From assembly GCF_003991425.1 (NCBI RefSeq), contig NZ_CP034346.1:2393501-2457500 (forward strand): a stretch of 64,000 nt of DNA, written 5' to 3'. This DNA is from Paenibacillus lutimineralis. GTDB lineage: Bacteria > Bacillota > Bacilli > Paenibacillales > Paenibacillaceae. The notes beneath the pieces are model-generated. The model saw only the letters and a program-made list of their open reading frames with translations. It ran no database searches and was not told the DNA's origin. Numbering within the stretch: position 1 is the stretch's first letter; each line of letters begins with the position of its first letter. This document shows positions 51,649 to 59,594 of this stretch, piece after piece. The position numbers were made by a program, and so were the translations under genes.

Positions 51649-51788
51649 ATAAGAGAATATCGTTTGCTGTCAGCAGGAAATTGGATGATGGCGGAGGATG
51701 GCATTCTTATTTCTGAGCAGGAAGCCCACTCACCTTTTTCGTTCCGTTCTCATACTATGGGGAAGAGGACAACGGAGGAGGCGAACGA

Positions 51789-52061
51789 ATGAACAATTTT
51801 TCCAAGGATGCTCTTAATGCCATCAACAAAAAAAGCGGTAAAAATATAACAGAAAGCACAGTCAAGAAGCTGGCTAGCAATGTGAAGCCGTCCACAATGC
51901 AGAATGAAGCCGAGCTGCGCAAGCTGATCAAGCAGGTATCGGCGGCTGCCAAAGTTCCCGTTACAGAAAGTACAATAAATGAAATCGTCAGCGCAGTGAA
52001 GAAGAGCGGCATGAACGCGAGCAATATGCAGGCTCTGATGAAAATGATGATCAAAAAGTAG
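51789..52061 (+). CDS. spoVIF: Stage VI sporulation protein F family
   Basis: A 90-residue Lys-rich protein matching the SpoVIF (YjcC) family: an N-terminal helix FSKDALNAINKKSG, central VKPSTMQNEAELRKLIKQVS and C-terminal SNMQALMKMMIKK. SpoVIF affects GerR-dependent coat gene expression in B. subtilis. ATG after GGAGGCGA. It stands alone after gpsA, with a terminator downstream; in B. subtilis the family member is elsewhere. Confidence 0.85.
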   Translation: MNNFSKDALNAINKKSGKNITESTVKKLASNVKPSTMQNEAELRKLIKQVSAAAKVPVTESTINEIVSAVKKSGMNASNMQALMKMMIKK

Positions 52062-52108
52062 GTTGGAGTTGATCTCCATTAATCATTGTGGCTGCTATGT
52101 CGGGAATG

Positions 52109-52146
52109 GTCCTGCAGGAGATAAAAATTCCTGTGGGGCTTTTTTG
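52109..52146 (+). terminator. Intrinsic terminator of spoVIF
   Basis: GTCCTGCAGGA pairs with TCCTGTGGGGC (three G-U pairs) and is followed by TTTTTT. Confidence 0.82.
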
Positions 52147-52228
52147 TTGTTTTTATTTTATTCAATCGCGTAGCCTGTTTTCAGTCGAAATGCTATAATA
52201 TTCATCATATCAATCGATGGAAATTTAT

Positions 52229-52263
52229 TCTTATCAAAAGTGGATTTTTGAATAACCTCTAAT
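52229..52263. repeat. Solo terminal remnant of the dispersed repeat
   Basis: TTATCAAAAGTGGATTTTTG followed by AATAACCTCTAATA matches one end of the long element (compare the ends near 25370 and 45470). The rest of the element is absent, and the ribosome site of the next gene begins right at its edge. Confidence 0.75.
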
Positions 52264-52277
52264 AGGAGTGTATGAAT

Positions 52278-52463
52278 ATGGTTCTGGATGCAATGACCAA
52301 GATGTGGCTGTCAATTGCAGCGATTCTCGTCATGGGCTTGTCCGTATTTCTAATTACGTTTGCAAGAACCAAGACGAAGGGGCTGCTTAAGGGGATACTT
52401 TCGCTGGTCGCTTTCGTAATTATGCTGGCAGGTTTTCTGACGGGACTTATATCGATTACATAG
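52278..52463 (+). CDS. yphE: DUF2768 small membrane protein (YphE type)
   Basis: A 61-residue protein with two transmembrane helices (about 8-28 and 38-60) joined by an RTKTKGLLKG loop, as in the DUF2768 family represented by B. subtilis YphE, which lies between gpsA and spoIVA there too. Function unknown. ATG 52278 is nine bases from TAGGAG; ATG 52272 is only three. Confidence 0.8.
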   Translation: MVLDAMTKMWLSIAAILVMGLSVFLITFARTKTKGLLKGILSLVAFVIMLAGFLTGLISIT

Positions 52464-52502
52464 ACAGACGGATTCAGGCAGACTAAGGAAAGAGGGAAGA
52501 AC

Positions 52503-53147
52503 ATGACAGATGGGATCAAGTCTAACATTAATAAGTATCCCGGGATGATCCCTGCATTAACAGAGCTGGCTGTAAGATTGCAGGAAGCAGAAGGCGTTTG
52601 GATGCTGGGGGGCAGCTGTAGTTTGCTGCTGCAAGGGGTGGCGATCCCTGCTGCTCCACGGGACATTGATTTGTATGCGGATATAAATGATGCGAGCCGG
52701 ATTCATGAATTATTGCAACCTATTGCGGTAGATGAACCACATTTCGATCGAACCGAGCGCTATATCTCTGTATTGAGTCATTATTCTCTAGGCTCATTTT
52801 CGATAGAATTGGTCGGGGGATTCGAAGTAAGATCGGAAGGTGGATTCTATAGGACGGAGGTTGCTGAAGTGTTGGCCTCATCTGCAGTGCAGACAGAGGT
52901 ACAAGAGCAGTCGCTTAGTCTGATGCCTCTTGCCCATGAGTTCGTCTTCAACGTGCTAAGAGGTCGCCCTGACCGCTATGTGAATATTGCAGCTGTGATG
53001 CGCAGGGAGCCGCAGAAGCATATGCCGCTGTTGGCTGTCCTCCTGAAGCGGAATCAATGGAATCAGGACCAGATTGTGAGGATGGCCGAGCTATTGGATC
53101 AGCCGCTGCTATCATGGACATGGCAAGAAACTGACTATCAAGCCTAG
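52503..53147 (+). CDS. Putative nucleotidyltransferase-fold protein
   Basis: A 214-residue soluble protein. Residues 32-60, MLGGSCSLLLQGVAI followed by PRDIDLYAD, form the GG(S)-x-hG...DhD signature of the minimal nucleotidyltransferase fold, with a further candidate acidic residue in SIELVGG near 102. I do not recognise a named family; it resembles stand-alone NTase proteins annotated as hypothetical. No toxin-antitoxin partner is adjacent, and the neighbours are small sporulation-region genes. ATG after AAAGAGGGAAG. Confidence 0.62.
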   Translation: MTDGIKSNINKYPGMIPALTELAVRLQEAEGVWMLGGSCSLLLQGVAIPAAPRDIDLYADINDASRIHELLQPIAVDEPHFDRTERYISVLSHYSLGSFSIELVGGFEVRSEGGFYRTEVAEVLASSAVQTEVQEQSLSLMPLAHEFVFNVLRGRPDRYVNIAAVMRREPQKHMPLLAVLLKRNQWNQDQIVRMAELLDQPLLSWTWQETDYQA

Positions 53148-53175
53148 CACATAAACGATTGGAGGATAAGCGAAG

Positions 53176-53523
53176 ATGAGACAGACACAAATAAGATTTA
53201 ATCCTCCGCAAAAAGTAGTGAAAGTACGCCCAGGGACAAGCGTTCTGCGTGCCGCCCAGGAAGCCAGGGTACATATCGCGACACGTTGTGGTGGTAAGGC
53301 GGCCTGCCTGATGTGCAAGGTCAAGGTTGATCCTGAACATCGCGATGCGCTAAGGCCTCCTAATGATGCTGAGAGACGCAAGCTTGGCTCGCTGCTTGAC
53401 GAAGGATACCGCTTGGCTTGTCAGGCGATCATTTGCGGCAGTGCTGAGGTTGAGCTGCCCGAGGACCCTCTGAAGGCGGCGATTAGAAAGCAATTAGAAC
53501 AGCAAAAGCTGGATGAGATATAA
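53176..53523 (+). CDS. 2Fe-2S ferredoxin-like protein
   Basis: A 115-residue protein with a plant-type ferredoxin core. Cluster ligands follow the C-x4-C-x2-C...C pattern: Cys38, Cys43 and Cys46 in RCGGKAACLMCKV, and a last Cys near 78 in LACQAIICG. The N-terminal strands (VKVRPGTSVLRAAQEA) match the fold. The partner reductase or substrate is not encoded nearby. ATG about nine bases after GGAGGA. Common in this position in Paenibacillus-like genomes to my knowledge, but function unknown. Confidence 0.83.
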   Translation: MRQTQIRFNPPQKVVKVRPGTSVLRAAQEARVHIATRCGGKAACLMCKVKVDPEHRDALRPPNDAERRKLGSLLDEGYRLACQAIICGSAEVELPEDPLKAAIRKQLEQQKLDEI

Positions 53524-53540
53524 ACAAAGGGGGAAGCTCG

Positions 53541-54311
53541 TTGAAACGCTTGAACCGTCATATCGTGAGCCTGCAATCCAGGACTTTTCTGGTTCTGGTT
53601 ATGCTTGCATGTCTGCTGACCGTATTATCTGGATGTATGTATCCAGGCGGGCAAGAACAGACCAATACAAGATCATACAGGGAGAGCGTCGACCGTGTTC
53701 AACGGGCGCTTGATCAATTCCAGACTGACACAGGCATACTGCCAATCATTACCGCCGGTCCGGAGACGCCGAGGTATGAGAAATACCGTATTGATATGAT
53801 TCAAATGCATGATAAGGGTTATTTGGAGGAGATTCCGAGCGCGGCATTTGAGCAGGGAGGTAGCGTATATTTCCTAGTCTTAAATGAAGAAGTAGATCCT
53901 ACAGTCAAGGTTATGGATCTATTAACTGTACAGAAGGTAAATGATGTGCAGCGAATGGTTGATAGCTACCGCAGCAAGCATGACGGGGCTTCACCTGTCC
54001 AGGATGGGCCTCAGGCTTACCCTGGTCTATACATGGTCGATTTGAAGCTGGCTGGTGCACAGAATTATAAGGTGAGCAGTGTTTTCTCGGGACAGGAGCA
54101 GCCATTTCTCGTTGATGATGAGGGCGTCGTCTATCTTGATTACGGTTTTGATATCATGCAGGTGATTGATAAATCCCAGCTTGATGCGAAAGCGGATCAG
54201 GAGAAGGATCTTAGACAATATTTAACGGATCATTCCTATTACGTTCCTGTCAAGTCGTTGCCTTACAGATGGCAGGAAGATGCGCCTGTAGCTATGGCAA
54301 CCGGGAAATAG
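53541..54311 (+). CDS. yphF: YphF-type lipoprotein (DUF3939)
   Basis: A 256-residue lipoprotein. The signal sequence (about 1-32) ends in the lipobox LSGC, so Cys32 would be lipidated and the rest (from MYPGG) exposed outside the membrane. The mature part resembles YphF/DUF3939, which in B. subtilis lies just before spoIVA. TTG start seven bases after AAAGGGGG. Role unknown. A terminator follows. Confidence 0.8.
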   Translation: MKRLNRHIVSLQSRTFLVLVMLACLLTVLSGCMYPGGQEQTNTRSYRESVDRVQRALDQFQTDTGILPIITAGPETPRYEKYRIDMIQMHDKGYLEEIPSAAFEQGGSVYFLVLNEEVDPTVKVMDLLTVQKVNDVQRMVDSYRSKHDGASPVQDGPQAYPGLYMVDLKLAGAQNYKVSSVFSGQEQPFLVDDEGVVYLDYGFDIMQVIDKSQLDAKADQEKDLRQYLTDHSYYVPVKSLPYRWQEDAPVAMATGK

Positions 54312-54358
54312 CGGAAGCGACTATCAGTACAACATCGCAAAATAAAACAAGATATGAA

Positions 54359-54397
54359 GAAAGACTGCGGATATTTTCTGGCAGTCTTCTTTTTTTA
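54359..54397 (+). terminator. Intrinsic terminator of yphF
   Basis: AAGACTGC/GCAGTCTT 8-pair stem with a 12-base loop and CTTTTTTT tail. Confidence 0.88.
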
Positions 54398-54505
54398 TTC
54401 GTCATAACTAACCTCATATAATCATATGGATTCTATGTGGCGGTATCATGCCCGTATGGCGTCTTGCGACGCTTCAATTAAAAAAACGGTTTCTCTTGAA
54501 ATTCC

Positions 54506-54534
54506 GTCATAAATCCGCGTCTGGTACATATGAT
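54506..54534 (+). promoter_or_regulatory. Sigma-E-type promoter of spoIVA
   Basis: GTCATAAA at 54506-54513 and CATATGAT at 54527-54534, 13 bases apart, resemble the sigma-E -35 (GKMATATW-like) and -10 (CATACAMT) elements. spoIVA is sigma-E dependent in B. subtilis. The implied leader is about 185 nt. Confidence 0.6.
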
Positions 54535-54560
54535 GATACTAGTCCAAATGCATGTACGAG

Positions 54561-54677
54561 TTAACGCCGCTTTCGTTCAGTCTCACTCCACAGCGGTTCG
54601 CGGCGGCGGGCACGGGCAAGAGGAGCTGCCGCTCCTATTATAGCAGTAGGCGTTAAGGAATGAGAATGACGAAGCGG
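54561..54677 (+). other. Candidate structured leader of spoIVA mRNA
   Basis: Two long-range pairings overlap: TTAACGCC (54561-54568) with GGCGTTAA (54649-54656), and 54567-54589 with 54657-54677 (about 20 pairs with two mismatches and two bulges). Their arms interleave, so they exclude one another at 54567-54568 or form a pseudoknot. Between them lies AGGAGC-TGCC-GCTCCT at about 54631-54646. No known riboswitch class is recognised. The rest of this 415-bp gap holds only the promoter and yphF terminator. Confidence 0.45.
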
Positions 54678-54726
54678 ATGCTCTCAAAGCATTTTTCCTT
54701 CGGCAAAATTTGAGGAGGGGATATCA

Positions 54727-56211
54727 TTGGTATTGGAGAAAGTAGACATTTATAAGGACATTGCCGAACGAACTGGAGGCGACATTTATCTCGGAGTTGT
54801 CGGAGCTGTCCGCACAGGGAAATCAACATTTATCAAGCGCTTTATGGAGACTGTCGTACTTCCGAACATCACCAACGAAGCGGATCGAGTCCGCGCTGTG
54901 GATGAGCTTCCGCAGAGTGCAGCCGGGAAGACGATTATGACAACAGAGCCTAAATTTGTACCTAATAATGCGGTGCAGATCAAGGTCTCAGAAGGTCTCG
55001 AAGTGAATGTAAGATTAGTAGACTGCGTCGGTTACGCGGTAGAAGGCGCTAAGGGCTACGAGGATGAGAATGGCCCGCGCATGATCTCAACGCCTTGGTT
55101 CGAAGAACCGATTCCGTTCCAGGAAGCGGCAGAGATCGGCACACGCAAAGTCATTCAGGAGCATTCCACGCTAGGCGTTGTCGTTACGACGGACGGGACG
55201 ATTGCTGACATTCCGCGTTATTCCTATGTGGACTCGGAGGAACGGGTAATAGCGGAATTGAAAGAAGTCGGCAAGCCGTTCGTATTGGTAATCAACTCGA
55301 CAAAGCCGAATAGTGAGGAAGCGCAGCAGCTTCGCGGAGAGCTCGCCGTTAAATATGATATTCCAGTCATTACGCTCAGTGCAGCTACGATGACTGAGGA
55401 AGACGTAACAGGCGTTCTGCGAGAGGTACTATACGAATTCCCGGTACATGAAGTTAACGTCAATCTGCCGAGCTGGGTTATGGTGCTGAACGAGAACCAC
55501 TGGCTGCGTAGCAATTACGAGAATTCTGTACGGGATACGGTCAAGGATATCCGCCGTCTGCGGGATGTGGATCGTGTCGTCAGTAATTTTATGGAATACG
55601 ACTTCATCGATAAGGCGGGCCTCAGCGGTCTCAATATGGGCCAAGGCGTCGCGGAGATTGATCTCTATGCGCCGGATGACTTGTATGACCGTATTTTGAT
55701 GGAGGTTGTCGGTGTTGAGATTCGCGGCAAGGATCATCTCCTTCAGCTGATGCAGGAATTTTCACATGCCAAGAGAGAGTATGACCGCTTCGCCGAGGCG
55801 CTGGAGATGGTCAAGACAACGGGCTACGGCATTGCCGCTCCTTCGCTTGCCGAGATGGCTCTCGATGAGCCAGAACTGATTCGTCAAGGCTCAAGATTTG
55901 GCGTACGCTTGAAAGCGACAGCTCCATCGATTCATATGATCCGGGTCGATGTAGAATCGGAATTTGCGCCGATTATCGGTACAGAGAAACAGAGTGAAGA
56001 GCTCGTTCGTTACCTGATGCAGGACTTCGAGAACGATCCGATTAAGATTTGGGAATCCGATATTTTTGGTCGCTCATTGCATTCGATCGTCAGAGAAGGA
56101 ATTCAAGGCAAAATTGCCATGATGCCGGATAATGCCCGCTACAAGCTTCAAGAGACGCTCGGCCGCATTATCAACGAAGGCTCCGGGGGTCTGATCGCAA
56201 TAATCCTATAA
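54727..56211 (+). CDS. spoIVA: Stage IV sporulation protein A (spore coat morphogenetic ATPase)
   Basis: A 494-residue ATPase that polymerises on the forespore surface and forms the coat basement layer. Walker A is GAVRTGKST near residue 23; the middle domain (about 250-400) and the C-terminal domain ending NEGSGGLIAIIL, needed for localisation, are complete. TTG start after GAGGAGGGG. Length close to the 492 residues in B. subtilis. Confidence 0.97.
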   Translation: MVLEKVDIYKDIAERTGGDIYLGVVGAVRTGKSTFIKRFMETVVLPNITNEADRVRAVDELPQSAAGKTIMTTEPKFVPNNAVQIKVSEGLEVNVRLVDCVGYAVEGAKGYEDENGPRMISTPWFEEPIPFQEAAEIGTRKVIQEHSTLGVVVTTDGTIADIPRYSYVDSEERVIAELKEVGKPFVLVINSTKPNSEEAQQLRGELAVKYDIPVITLSAATMTEEDVTGVLREVLYEFPVHEVNVNLPSWVMVLNENHWLRSNYENSVRDTVKDIRRLRDVDRVVSNFMEYDFIDKAGLSGLNMGQGVAEIDLYAPDDLYDRILMEVVGVEIRGKDHLLQLMQEFSHAKREYDRFAEALEMVKTTGYGIAAPSLAEMALDEPELIRQGSRFGVRLKATAPSIHMIRVDVESEFAPIIGTEKQSEELVRYLMQDFENDPIKIWESDIFGRSLHSIVREGIQGKIAMMPDNARYKLQETLGRIINEGSGGLIAIIL

Positions 56212-56223
56212 ACACGTTCTAAT

Positions 56224-56318
56224 ATTCAGTTTTCAGCACCCGGAAGGCCCGCGTGAATTCAAGATTCGATGTCGAGATCACTTCCTGAATTACTTCGTGA
56301 GCAAAAGTGAAACCTAGG
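56224..56318. repeat. Degenerate copy of the dispersed repeat after spoIVA
   Basis: TTTTCAGCACCCGGAAGGCC, ATTCAAGATTCGATGTCGAG and ACTTCGTGAGCAAAAGTG match short-form elements in the plus orientation of the 25 kb array, but the terminal inverted repeats are eroded. Confidence 0.75.
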
Positions 56319-56350
56319 TCTAATGAATTGAATATCCGGTTTCCTCCTCT

Positions 56351-56394
56351 AAGTAACCGTGTGCTGCCGATGGGCTGCATGCGGTTACTTTTTA
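56351..56394 (+). terminator. Intrinsic terminator of spoIVA
   Basis: AAGTAACCG...CGGTTACTT stem, extended by GTGC/GCAT, with TTTTT tail. Confidence 0.88.
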
Positions 56395-56604
56395 CCTATT
56401 CATCGCTTCTTGTAGTTAAAGAGCTTGAAAATATTGATTTCCTGTATTACTATAAATTTGTTCCGCGTCGCTGAAAAGAGTGTAAAATTCAACTTTTATC
56501 AGGTATAACCAGGGTAATAACGCGGTTTAACGTATATTCTGCGGCAAAACGGAAACACAGAATATCAGAGTAAAGTATTTTATAGAATAGGGAGGTGAAT
56601 CGTA

Positions 56605-56877
56605 ATGAATAAATCTGATTTGGTATCCAAGGTAGCTGAGAGCACAGAATTGTCCAAGAAGGACGCAACCAAAGCGGTTGATGCTGTATTCGAAGCCATT
56701 TCTGAAGCACTTCAAAGCGGAGACAAAGTTCAACTGGTTGGCTTTGGTAACTTTGAAGTTCGTGAGCGTTCCGCACGTAAAGGACGCAATCCGCAAACCG
56801 GAGAGGAAATCGAAATCCCTGCGAGCAAGATCCCCGCTTTCAAACCGGGTAAAGCGCTCAAAGACGGAATTAAATAA
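56605..56877 (+). CDS. hup: DNA-binding protein HU
   Basis: A 90-residue histone-like protein (HBsu type). The [12 protein letters not shown] start, the [21 protein letters not shown] beta-arm region (residues about 46-66) and the [10 protein letters not shown]-terminus are canonical. ATG after GGAGGTG. Codon use is consistent with strong expression. In B. subtilis hbs precedes folE/mtrA and mtrB; folE is absent here. Confidence 0.97.
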   Translation: MNKSDLVSKVAESTELSKKDATKAVDAVFEAISEALQSGDKVQLVGFGNFEVRERSARKGRNPQTGEEIEIPASKIPAFKPGKALKDGIK

Positions 56878-56901
56878 GATTTCTACATATCTTCTTTTGC
56901 G

Positions 56902-56937
56902 AAGGACCGTGGGCGTTAGTTCACGGCCTTTTCTTTT
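56902..56937 (+). terminator. Intrinsic terminator of hup
   Basis: AAGGACCGTG pairs with CACGG-CCTT (one bulge), followed by TTCTTTT. Confidence 0.75.
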
Positions 56938-56974
56938 AGGAGATGTTTTGAAATAGAAAAAGGAGCGGTAGATC

Positions 56975-57223
56975 ATGGAGCAGCGTCATCAAGATGAGAA
57001 TGAAACCTCGAATGGCGGGGATTACTTCGTCGTCAAGGCCAAGGACCAGGGCGTAACGGTCATCGGCTTAACGCGCGGCAAAGACACGCGGTTTCATCAT
57101 ACGGAGAAGCTGGATAAGGGTGAAGTGCTGATTGCGCAGTTTACTGATCATACCTCTGCCGTGAAGGTGAGAGGCAAAGCGGTCGTATATACGAAGCATG
57201 GAATCATCGATACGGAAGAGTGA
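56975..57223 (+). CDS. mtrB: trp RNA-binding attenuation protein (TRAP)
   Basis: An 82-residue TRAP homologue, the 11-mer ring that binds tryptophan and then (G/U)AG repeats in trp leader RNA. The core [33 protein letters not shown] and [14 protein letters not shown] is highly conserved, including the lysine and arginine of the RNA-binding face (LDKGE, KVRG). It has a slightly longer N-terminus than B. subtilis TRAP. ATG after AAGGAGCGG. Confidence 0.95.
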   Translation: MEQRHQDENETSNGGDYFVVKAKDQGVTVIGLTRGKDTRFHHTEKLDKGEVLIAQFTDHTSAVKVRGKAVVYTKHGIIDTEE

Positions 57224-57233
57224 TTTTGTGATT

Positions 57234-57256
57234 GCAGGCATAGCCTGCTTTTTTCT
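57234..57256 (+). terminator. Intrinsic terminator of mtrB
   Basis: GCAGGC-ATA-GCCTGC followed by TTTTTTCTTTT. Confidence 0.9.
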
Positions 57257-57350
57257 TTTGTACAATGGAAATAGGGACAGTAAAATACGTGTTTAAACAA
57301 GCTCTATTAGACTGTGAATTCCTTGATTACAGAAGAAGGGGGAAGGCCCC

Positions 57351-57884
57351 ATGAGACGGAAATGGCTGCTTCAATTACTCATCGTATCGATCTTGAGCGT
57401 GGTCCTTCTAGCGGTTCTATCCAAACTGGACGGGCGACTGCTGGAGAATACGGCGATCCATACGGTCTTTGCTGCTGGCCAGCCAGGAGAGTTGAACGAT
57501 GACAATCTGGTAGATGGTTTGATTGCACTCCAACTTCCTGTGCCAATATCCAAGGTGGATCTGAATGGAGGGATTCTGTCCGTGGATTTGAAGGTCACAG
57601 CTGATCAATTTGACAAGAGTCGGTTATATGCAGGGATGGCGGAGTTGATCTCATTTGCGTTCGAGCGGACGACTAACGTCGATCAGCTGCTGCTGCGCCT
57701 AATTGCCGAGGATCGCTGGCTGGGCACGAAATATTTGCTGCTAGCCTCGGATGTTCATAAGAATGAGATGCCTCAGGGCGCGCTGAAAATGCTGCGAAAT
57801 CATGGAGATCAGGAGTTGTCTGATGATTTGCTGCGATGGTTCCATATTACGAGGACGAATTTATGGCGGCAGTCTGTAAATTGA
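57351..57884 (+). CDS. Hypothetical membrane-anchored protein before hepS
   Basis: A 177-residue product I do not recognise. A basic start and hydrophobic segment (about 5-23, LLQLLIVSILSVVLLAVL) suggest a signal anchor, with the remaining 150 residues outside; no catalytic motif is visible. ATG after GAAGGGGGAAGG. The gene lies between mtrB and hepS and may be cotranscribed with hepS, although an extended -10 element lies just after it. Confidence 0.68.
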   Translation: MRRKWLLQLLIVSILSVVLLAVLSKLDGRLLENTAIHTVFAAGQPGELNDDNLVDGLIALQLPVPISKVDLNGGILSVDLKVTADQFDKSRLYAGMAELISFAFERTTNVDQLLLRLIAEDRWLGTKYLLLASDVHKNEMPQGALKMLRNHGDQELSDDLLRWFHITRTNLWRQSVN

Positions 57885-57916
57885 GATAGGTCTTTCGTGC
57901 GCTTGGAATTAACATA

Positions 57917-57925
57917 TGATATAAT
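57917..57925 (+). promoter_or_regulatory. Extended -10 promoter element before hepS
   Basis: TGATATAAT, an extended -10 (TGnTATAAT), without a clear -35. It lies 68 bases before the chosen hepS start and inside the longer possible reading frame. Confidence 0.4.
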
Positions 57926-57992
57926 ATACAGGATTGTGGCATCGCTATTTTTAACGATTTGGATGCCAGTAATAGGTGCTCGGAGGCAGAGA

Positions 57993-58859
57993 ATGAGACT
58001 TGATCGCATAACGGAACTGGCAAGAAAGTATGTTGAATATGACATGATTTCAACTCACACGGAGCTTCCGGACTTCCCGGTACCCCGTGTTCGTTTGCTT
58101 TATACGTTTCTGACGGACAGGGAGGACGCTACGCAGAAATCGGCAGAGAACTACGCGTTAGCGGCTTTTCTTGTACAGACGGGAATGGATACGCACGATC
58201 TGATCGATCTAGGTGGCGGTGAGCAGCAGGAGAGCAAGATGCGCTCCAGACAGCTGAAGGTGCTCGCCGGAGACTACTTCAGCAGTGTATTCTATGCACT
58301 GTTGGCAGGAGCCGGAGAGATCGATATGGTATCTGCGATGAGCTCGGCGATATGCGAGGCGAACTCGCTCAAGGTCAAGCTTTATACGAAGCTGAAGCAG
58401 ATGCTGCTGACGGCTGAGGATTATCTGAAAGAGAGTACTCAGGTGAAGATGAGTCTGTTCCTCGCTTTCTCTGGACTGCTGGATAAATCCAAGCAGAATT
58501 TATGGAGGTTGATGCTTACAGAGTTATGCCGTTGCGAGGTTGTGATGGATGAATTGAAGCATAGCTCCAGTATACCGGAGAAGCGACGCGGTTACGCCTA
58601 CTTACATATTCTGGAGACCGGGACGTCGGAAGATAGAGAAATACTGCGTCACAGTGTCGGAGAACGCGAATGGGGCTCTATGCTCATTAAATACAATATG
58701 AAGGAGCAATTGAGCGGTCTACTGCAGCAATCCATAGAACGCGTACAGATGCTGCTTCAGGAGTGTAGAGGGGACAAGCTCCGCACTGAGATCGTCTCTG
58801 TACTAGAGCCGTTTCAGAACGTACTATCGATACAGCGCCGAGCGGCGCAGGAAGGCTGA
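57993..58859 (+). CDS. hepS: Heptaprenyl diphosphate synthase component 1
   Basis: A 288-residue regulatory subunit of heptaprenyl diphosphate synthase, which with HepT makes the C35 side chain of menaquinone-7. It belongs to the HEPPP_synt_1 family: all-helical, without DDxxD motifs, with LAGDYFSSVFYALLAGAG as the recognisable block (residues about 90-107). ATG 57993 follows GGAGG at seven bases; upstream in-frame codons would cover a promoter element. First gene of the gerC-type cluster. Confidence 0.88.
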   Translation: MRLDRITELARKYVEYDMISTHTELPDFPVPRVRLLYTFLTDREDATQKSAENYALAAFLVQTGMDTHDLIDLGGGEQQESKMRSRQLKVLAGDYFSSVFYALLAGAGEIDMVSAMSSAICEANSLKVKLYTKLKQMLLTAEDYLKESTQVKMSLFLAFSGLLDKSKQNLWRLMLTELCRCEVVMDELKHSSSIPEKRRGYAYLHILETGTSEDREILRHSVGEREWGSMLIKYNMKEQLSGLLQQSIERVQMLLQECRGDKLRTEIVSVLEPFQNVLSIQRRAAQEG

Positions 58860-58874
58860 GGTGATCCCCTGAAC

Positions 58875-59594
58875 ATGAATAACGTGACTTCCAAACCGAA
58901 GGAACAATTCGTTCACTCTGTATTCGAGAGCATTGCTCCGAAATACGATATGATGAACGATCTTCTAAGCTTCCGTCGCCATAAAGCATGGCGTAGATTT
59001 ACGATGAAGAAGATGAATATGCAGCCAGGAAATACTGCAATCGATCTGTGCTGCGGTACCTGCGACTGGACGATTAGTATGGCTGAGGCGAGCGGAGGAC
59101 AGATTACCGGGCTCGACTTCAGCGAGAATATGCTGGAATTCGGACGCAAGAAAGTGAACGAGCGTAGTCTCAGTGACCGAATCTCACTCGTACAGGGTAA
59201 TGCGATGGCGCTGCCGTTCGAGGATAATAGCTTTGATTACGTAACGATCGGGTTCGGACTAAGAAATGTACCGGATCTGTATCAGGTGCTGCGCGAAATG
59301 CGCCGCGTCGTGAAACCTGGCGGCATGGTCGTATGCTTGGAATTGTCCAAGCCGACCTGGCAGCCGTTCAAGGGTATTTATTATTTCTATTTTCAGAAGA
59401 TGCTTCCGCTACTAGGTAAGATGGTTGCAAAGAGATATGAGCAATACAAGTGGCTGCCTGACTCGCTGGCCTCGTTCCCTGGTCGTGAGGAGCTTAAGGA
59501 AGCGTTCCGTGAGACGGGATTGGAACGAGTTGAGGCTTATCCTCTTACCGGCGGCATAGCTGCTCTACACATTGGAATCAAGGAGTCGCCATAA
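58875..59594 (+). CDS. menG: Demethylmenaquinone methyltransferase
   Basis: A 239-residue class I SAM methyltransferase (UbiE/MenG) performing the last menaquinone step. Motifs: FDLCCGT-type AIDLCCGTCDW, GLDFSENML, and the UbiE signatures YDMMNDLLSFRRHKAWRR and IGFGLRNVPD. It is the gerCB/menH position between hepS and hepT, except that three extra genes separate it from hepT here. Stop and next start share a base. Confidence 0.95.
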   Translation: MNNVTSKPKEQFVHSVFESIAPKYDMMNDLLSFRRHKAWRRFTMKKMNMQPGNTAIDLCCGTCDWTISMAEASGGQITGLDFSENMLEFGRKKVNERSLSDRISLVQGNAMALPFEDNSFDYVTIGFGLRNVPDLYQVLREMRRVVKPGGMVVCLELSKPTWQPFKGIYYFYFQKMLPLLGKMVAKRYEQYKWLPDSLASFPGREELKEAFRETGLERVEAYPLTGGIAALHIGIKESP

